Shown here: positions 4,999-8,594 of the stretch, piece by piece
Layout of the letters: each line of letters starts with the position of its first letter
How positions within the stretch are numbered: the stretch's first letter is position 1
Source of the DNA: Chamaesiphon sp031376885
Lineage (GTDB): Bacteria > Cyanobacteriota > Cyanobacteriia > Cyanobacteriales > Chamaesiphonaceae
Length of the DNA stretch: 8,594 nucleotides
Assembly: GCA_031376885.1 (NCBI GenBank)
Contig: JANMEL010000103.1
Coordinates: 1 to 8,594 of the forward strand
Direction: 5' to 3'
Program-made: the position numbers and the translations under genes
The notes under the pieces: generated by a model
Told to the model about the DNA's origin: nothing
The model's input: only the letters and a program-made list of their open reading frames with translations
The model's database searches: none

Positions 4999-6837
4999 AT
5001 GGAACAAATCCTACTGGATAACAGTTGGTTGATACCTTGCTATGGCTTATTGGGAGCTATTCTAAGTATTCCTTGGATGACGAGATTAATTCGGCAAACT
5101 GGCCCAAGACCAGCAGCCTATATCAATATTTTGATGACAGTCATTTCGTTGATTCACGGCACGATCGTATTTCGGACAATTTGGGATCGAGATCCTTATC
5201 CGATCGCGATTAATTGGTTGACTGTGGCGGGGATTGATTTCAATCTCACTTTTGAGTTGTCAACGATTAATGTTGGTGCGATGGAGTCGGTGACGGCCTT
5301 TAGTTTACTCGCCCAAGTCTTCGCCCTGGGATATATGGAAAAAGATTGGGCATTGGCCAGATTTTTTGCCTTGGTAGGTTTTTTTGAAGGTGCAATGAGT
5401 GCGTTAGCAATTAGCAATTCATTGCTGGTGAGTTATGGTTTATTAGAATTATTGACTCTATCTACTTACTTGTTGGTGGGATTTTGGTATGCTCAACCTT
5501 TGGTCCAAAAGGCGGCTAGAGATGCTTTTTTGACAAAACGAGTTGGCGATATTATTTTGTTTTGTGGGGTAATTGCTCTGTCGAGTATTGCTGGTAGTTT
5601 GGATTTTAACGATCTGTATAAATGGTGCGAAACCACGGACATTTCCCCACTGACGGCTACTCTAATTGGTTTGGCTTTGATTTCTGGGCCGATCGGTAAA
5701 TGCGCTCAATTTCCGCTGAATCTATGGCTGGATGAGGCAATGGAAGGCCCAAATCCAGCGTCGATTTTACGAAATTCGGTGGTGGTGACTGGTGGTGCTT
5801 ATATTTTGATCGAAGTCCATCCGATTTTGTATTTGTCGCCAGTAGTGACGAATACTTTGATGGCGATCGGTACAATTACGGCAATTGGTGCTAGTTTGGT
5901 ATCGATCGCCCAAATCGATATCAAGCGAACTATTTCTTATTCGACTAGTGCTTATTTGGGCTTGGTATTTATTGCGATCGGTGCGAAATGGATTAGTTTT
6001 GCTTTAGTACTATTGTTTGTTCATGCCATCGCTAAAGCCGCAATTTTTATGAGTGTCGGCTGTGTGATTTTGACCACCAATAGTCAAGATGTGAATGAAT
6101 GTGGTGGTTTGGCAAAGAGTATGCCTGCCACGACGATCGCCTATATCGTCGGTGCAGTGGCGATGACTGGTGTTTTTCCCTTAGGTGGTTTTTGGGCGTT
6201 TCAAAATGGCTTTGATGCCCTCTGGCTCGACTATCCTTGGGCGATCGGTGTGATGTTATTAGTCAATGGTTTGACGACTTTTAATCTAACGCGGGTATTT
6301 GGTTTGGTATTTTTGGGCAAAACTCAACCCAAAACCAGACGAGCACCCGAAGTACCGTGGCCATTAGCATTACCAATGGTGTTTTTGACAATTTTTATAT
6401 TGCTAACACCTTTGGGCATGATGCAGCTTTCTTTAATTCCCAGTTGGGATCGAGTTATGCTATGGCAGATTAGTTCGATTAGTTTATCTAGTTTGCTGGG
6501 ATTTTTGGTGGGTGGACTATTATACTTTAGAGTCGATCGTACTCCTGTCAAACTCAGTTTAGCTTGGGTACAAATTCTGCTAAGTAATGATTTTTATATC
6601 GAAGATATATACAAAAATACGGTGGTTTCATTAGTTTCTAACCTATCTCGATTGGCAGCTTGGATCGATCGGTATCTAGTAGATGGCTTGGTAAATTTCG
6701 TCGGATTCGCCACAATTTTTAGTAGTGAAAGTCTCAAGTATGGCACCTCCGGTCAAGTCCAAAGCTATTTTCTCACCATTTCTGTCGGCATCGGCACACT
6801 AGGATTACTAGTCGCCTGGTTATTTTGGTCGTTTTAG
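4999..6837 (+). CDS. ndhF4: NDH-1 CO2-uptake subunit NdhF4
   Basis: This is a proton-pumping antiporter-like subunit of the specialised thylakoid NDH-1 complex (NDH-1MS' type) that drives CO2 hydration to bicarbonate with a Cup protein. The 612 aa are almost wholly hydrophobic with many membrane segments. Family landmarks are E150 (ELLTLSTYLLVGFW, membrane-helix-5 glutamate), the TKRVGD segment (179-184), K234 (GKCAQFPLNLWLDEAMEG), YSTSAYLG (314-321) and H342/K346. R258 and neighbours replace the histidine-containing HAATM stretch of respiratory NdhF1/NuoL, which marks the CO2-uptake type. The C-terminal lateral-helix region begins near residue 532. An AGG sequence precedes the ATG by 8 nt. 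I assign F4 instead of F3 because ndhF4-ndhD4 sits divergent to ccm genes in Nostoc-type genomes; sequence alone leaves F3 possible. Confidence 0.9.
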   Translation: MEQILLDNSWLIPCYGLLGAILSIPWMTRLIRQTGPRPAAYINILMTVISLIHGTIVFRTIWDRDPYPIAINWLTVAGIDFNLTFELSTINVGAMESVTAFSLLAQVFALGYMEKDWALARFFALVGFFEGAMSALAISNSLLVSYGLLELLTLSTYLLVGFWYAQPLVQKAARDAFLTKRVGDIILFCGVIALSSIAGSLDFNDLYKWCETTDISPLTATLIGLALISGPIGKCAQFPLNLWLDEAMEGPNPASILRNSVVVTGGAYILIEVHPILYLSPVVTNTLMAIGTITAIGASLVSIAQIDIKRTISYSTSAYLGLVFIAIGAKWISFALVLLFVHAIAKAAIFMSVGCVILTTNSQDVNECGGLAKSMPATTIAYIVGAVAMTGVFPLGGFWAFQNGFDALWLDYPWAIGVMLLVNGLTTFNLTRVFGLVFLGKTQPKTRRAPEVPWPLALPMVFLTIFILLTPLGMMQLSLIPSWDRVMLWQISSISLSSLLGFLVGGLLYFRVDRTPVKLSLAWVQILLSNDFYIEDIYKNTVVSLVSNLSRLAAWIDRYLVDGLVNFVGFATIFSSESLKYGTSGQVQSYFLTISVGIGTLGLLVAWLFWSF

Positions 6838-6840
6838 CTC

Positions 6841-6861
6841 AGGGTTCAGGGTTCAGGGTTC
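6841..6861 (+). repeat. AGGGTTC x3 tandem repeat
   Basis: Three perfect 7-bp copies begin three bases after the ndhF4 stop codon. They are immediately followed by a C-rich stretch and an 8-bp C-rich array (6880-6911). Only three G-tracts are present, so a complete intramolecular quadruplex is not encoded by this array alone. Confidence 0.92.
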
Positions 6862-6879
6862 GCCACTCCCACCCTCTCC

Positions 6880-6911
6880 CCCTACCACCCTACCACCCTA
6901 CCACCCTACCA
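6880..6911 (+). repeat. CCCTACCA x4 tandem repeat
   Basis: Four perfect 8-bp copies plus a partial CCCT occupy the region just before ndhD4. The AGGGT elements of the preceding array can pair with ACCCT elements here, so the ndhF4-ndhD4 intercistronic RNA could fold back, though the 7- and 8-bp periods prevent a continuous stem. The array fills the place where a ribosome-binding sequence for ndhD4 would be expected. Confidence 0.92.
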
Positions 6912-6923
6912 CCCTTCCCCTCA

Positions 6924-8402
6924 ATGCTAACCACCCTCCTCCTCATCCCCCTCCTCGGAGCGGCTCTAGCCGCATGTCTACCCAGTCGAACCCGATCGAT
7001 CTCGTCGTGGTTTGCAGCGGCTGTAATTGCTTGGACAGTATTTTTATTAACCCAATTCGACCTCAATCAGCCTGGAATGCAATTCGTCGAGAATTACACC
7101 TGGGTTGATACATTGGGTTTGTCTTATCGATTGGGTTTGGATGGTTTGTCATTGCCATTGATCGCTCTGAATAGTCTATTGACTTGGGTGGCGATTTATA
7201 GTAGCGAAGCACAGATCGATCGACCCCGCCTTTACTACAGCCTAATTTTGCTCTTGAATGCTGCCGTGAGCGGGGTATTTTTGGCTCAAGATTTGCTGTT
7301 ATTCTTTATCTCATACGAGCTAGAATTGATTCCCCTGTATCTGCTGATCTCGATTTGGGGAGGGCAACGGCGGGCTTATGCAGCGACGAAGTTTCTGATT
7401 TATACCGCTCTCTCTGGTGCCTTAATTTTGGCGGCTTTCCTGGGGTTAGCATGGTTTGGGGGGAGCAATAATTTTACCTACAATCCGGCTTTATCCCAAG
7501 CTCTACCATTGAGCCAGCAGTTTTTGCTACTAGGAGCACTCATGCTCGGTTTCGGGATCAAGATGCCTCTATTTCCCTTTCATACTTGGCTCCCAGATGC
7601 CCACGTAGAAGCCTCTACACCGCTTTCGGTCTTACTAGCTGGCGTACTGCTAAAACTTGCCACCTATGGCATTTTACGCTTCTGTGTGGGGCTATTTCCT
7701 GAGGCTTGGCAGATCGCCTCACCGTGGCTTTCATACTGGGCGATCGTCAGTGTGATTTATGGGGCATTGATGGCGATCGCTCAAACAGATATGAAAAAGA
7801 TGGTTGCTTATAGTTCTGTTAGCCATATGGGTTATATTTTACTAGCATCAGCCGCGAATACTCCACTGAGTTTGTCGGCGGCGATGATTCAGATGGTTAG
7901 TCATGGATTGATTTCGGCTACCCTATTTTTATTGGTGGGAGTGGTTTATCAGAAAACAGGATCCCGTGACATTAATATCTTGGAAGGTTTGCTCAATCCC
8001 GAACGTGGAATGCCCGTAATTGGTAGTTTGATGGTAGTTGCGGCGATGGCTAGTGCGGGGATTCCAGGGATGGTTGGTTTTGTGGGTGAGTTTCTGATTT
8101 TTCGGAGTAGTTTTCCGGTTTTCCCTGTTCAAACTCTACTATGTACGATCGGCACTGGTTTGACTGCGGTATATTATTTATTATTGATTAATAAAGCCTT
8201 TTTTGGGCGACTCTCACCACCAGTACAAGATCTAGAATCTGTCACTTGGCGCGAACGTTATCCTTCGATGATTCTAACAGCCGCGATCGTCATCTTTGGG
8301 ATTCAACCAGGTTGGATTACCCGCTGGAGCGAAACAACTATTATGGCTACTTTTCATCAACCGCCTGCCATTGTTGCAACTATCGATCGTCTCCAAAAGT
8401 AA
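6924..8402 (+). CDS. ndhD4: NDH-1 CO2-uptake subunit NdhD4
   Basis: This NuoM-like antiporter subunit partners NdhF4 in the CO2-uptake NDH-1 complex of the thylakoid membrane. From the ATG at 6924 it has 492 aa, a usual NdhD length, and is predominantly transmembrane. Proton-pathway residues are visible: E132 (YELELIPLYLLI), K213 in GFGIKMPLFPFHTWLPDAH, K244 and E389 (VGFVGEF). The segments STPLSVLLAGVLLK and NPERGMPVIGSLM are typical of CO2-uptake NdhD3/D4. The start fits the family N-terminus MLTTLLLIPLLGA. An in-frame TTG at 6825, inside ndhF4, would add 33 residues read from tandem repeats and is unlikely. No purine-rich ribosome-binding sequence precedes 6924; upstream is pyrimidine-rich. 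It lies 86 bp after ndhF4, presumably in one operon. cupB, the expected third gene, is not seen before the window ends. Confidence 0.92.
   Translation: MLTTLLLIPLLGAALAACLPSRTRSISSWFAAAVIAWTVFLLTQFDLNQPGMQFVENYTWVDTLGLSYRLGLDGLSLPLIALNSLLTWVAIYSSEAQIDRPRLYYSLILLLNAAVSGVFLAQDLLLFFISYELELIPLYLLISIWGGQRRAYAATKFLIYTALSGALILAAFLGLAWFGGSNNFTYNPALSQALPLSQQFLLLGALMLGFGIKMPLFPFHTWLPDAHVEASTPLSVLLAGVLLKLATYGILRFCVGLFPEAWQIASPWLSYWAIVSVIYGALMAIAQTDMKKMVAYSSVSHMGYILLASAANTPLSLSAAMIQMVSHGLISATLFLLVGVVYQKTGSRDINILEGLLNPERGMPVIGSLMVVAAMASAGIPGMVGFVGEFLIFRSSFPVFPVQTLLCTIGTGLTAVYYLLLINKAFFGRLSPPVQDLESVTWRERYPSMILTAAIVIFGIQPGWITRWSETTIMATFHQPPAIVATIDRLQK
7773..7780. repeat. HIP1 octamer
   Basis: An exact GCGATCGC palindrome inside ndhD4, encoding part of an alanine-isoleucine-alanine stretch without disrupting the frame. 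Confidence 0.9.
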
Positions 8403-8528
8403 AAACACAATCTTTTACTTCGATCGTTCAATCGACTCTATCCTACCCCTATTAATTTGTACTAAGCGGAGCGGTAAATGATAAATACTTGTGGGTTGCG
8501 ATTGTTGCTAGTGAAGACAGAACCCGGA

Positions 8529-8550
8529 TCTGGGGGTTCTGACCCCCAGA
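8529..8550. repeat. Perfect 9-bp inverted repeat (TCTGGGGGT/ACCCCCAGA)
   Basis: A perfect 9-bp stem with a 4-nt loop (TCTG), 126 bp after the ndhD4 stop. It is GC-rich and stable, but no uridine tract follows, so it is only a tentative terminator. A second stem, GGGGGA/TCCCCC with a 3-nt loop, follows at 8564-8578 and further C-runs reach the window edge. The clustering suggests a dispersed palindromic repeat of cyanobacterial intergenic type. Confidence 0.75.
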
Positions 8551-8563
8551 CCCCCCATTGGGT

Positions 8564-8578
8564 GGGGGAGTGTCCCCC
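8564..8578. repeat. 6-bp G/C inverted repeat (GGGGGA/TCCCCC)
   Basis: A perfect 6-bp stem with a GTG loop. The G-run could alternatively pair with the C-run at 8551-8556, giving competing folds. It belongs to the same repeat-rich tail as the 9-bp palindrome at 8529-8550. Confidence 0.6.
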
Positions 8579-8594
8579 CCCCAAACCCCCCCTC

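Larger units (their letters stand above)
8403..8594. other. Non-coding tail after ndhD4
   Basis: No gene is recognised in these 192 bp. An ATG at 8478 with a GGAG sequence upstream opens a frame that stays open to the window edge, but beyond about 17 residues it is translated from G/C homopolymer-like repeat and resembles no NDH or Cup protein. The last 80 bases are dominated by runs of G and C. The expected cupB start is not visible. Confidence 0.6.

Noticed and set aside
8478..8594. Possible start of a gene (ATG at 8478 with GGAG upstream)
   Set aside because: After a short stretch the frame is translated from G/C-run repeat; it does not resemble CupB and the window ends before it can be judged.

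Overview
The window is a cyanobacterial CO2-concentrating-mechanism locus. On the minus strand it carries beta-carboxysome genes, in transcription order ccmM, ccmK2, ccmK1, ccmL and a gene for a protein made only of three Rubisco-small-subunit-like (SSUL) domains. On the plus strand, diverging from ccmM, are ndhF4 and ndhD4, membrane subunits of a CO2-uptake NDH-1 complex. The beta-type ccm genes, the CO2-uptake NdhF/NdhD pair, HIP1 octamers (GCGATCGC), many CGATCG cores and short heptanucleotide repeats of the GGGGTCA type together point to a beta-cyanobacterium with form 1B Rubisco. I cannot name the genus.

Layout. 1-170: two back-to-back short tandem arrays (G-rich, 8-bp period; C-rich, 7-bp period). 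171-1121 (-): SSUL-only protein, 316 aa. 1349-1651 (-): ccmL. 1659-2012 (-): ccmK1. 2068-2376 (-): ccmK2. 2377-2778: spacer with candidate promoters for ccmK2. 2779-4479 (-): ccmM, a gamma-carbonic-anhydrase domain plus three SSUL domains. 4480-4998: divergent regulatory region containing a perfect (GGGGTCA)4 array. 4999-6837 (+): ndhF4. 6838-6923: spacer built almost wholly of two further short arrays. 6924-8402 (+): ndhD4. 8403-8594: non-coding tail with G/C-rich palindromes.

How it works together. CcmK hexamers and CcmL pentamers build the shell. CcmM organises Rubisco through its SSUL domains and, here, probably supplies carbonic anhydrase activity. NdhF4/NdhD4 belong to the thylakoid complex that hydrates CO2 to bicarbonate and so feeds the carboxysome. 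Divergent ndhF4-ndhD4 next to the ccm operon is a layout I recall from Nostoc-type genomes.

The main departure from the familiar ccmK2-K1-L-M-N order is that ccmM has moved to the head of the cluster and the slot after ccmL holds an SSUL-only gene. In well-studied strains the same ccmM gene yields full-length CcmM and, by internal translation start, a short SSUL-only form (M35). Here the short form appears to have its own gene: ccmM shows no convincing internal start, and its second and third SSUL domains look degenerate. No ccmN, ccmO, cupB, rbcL/S or ccaA is visible in the window.
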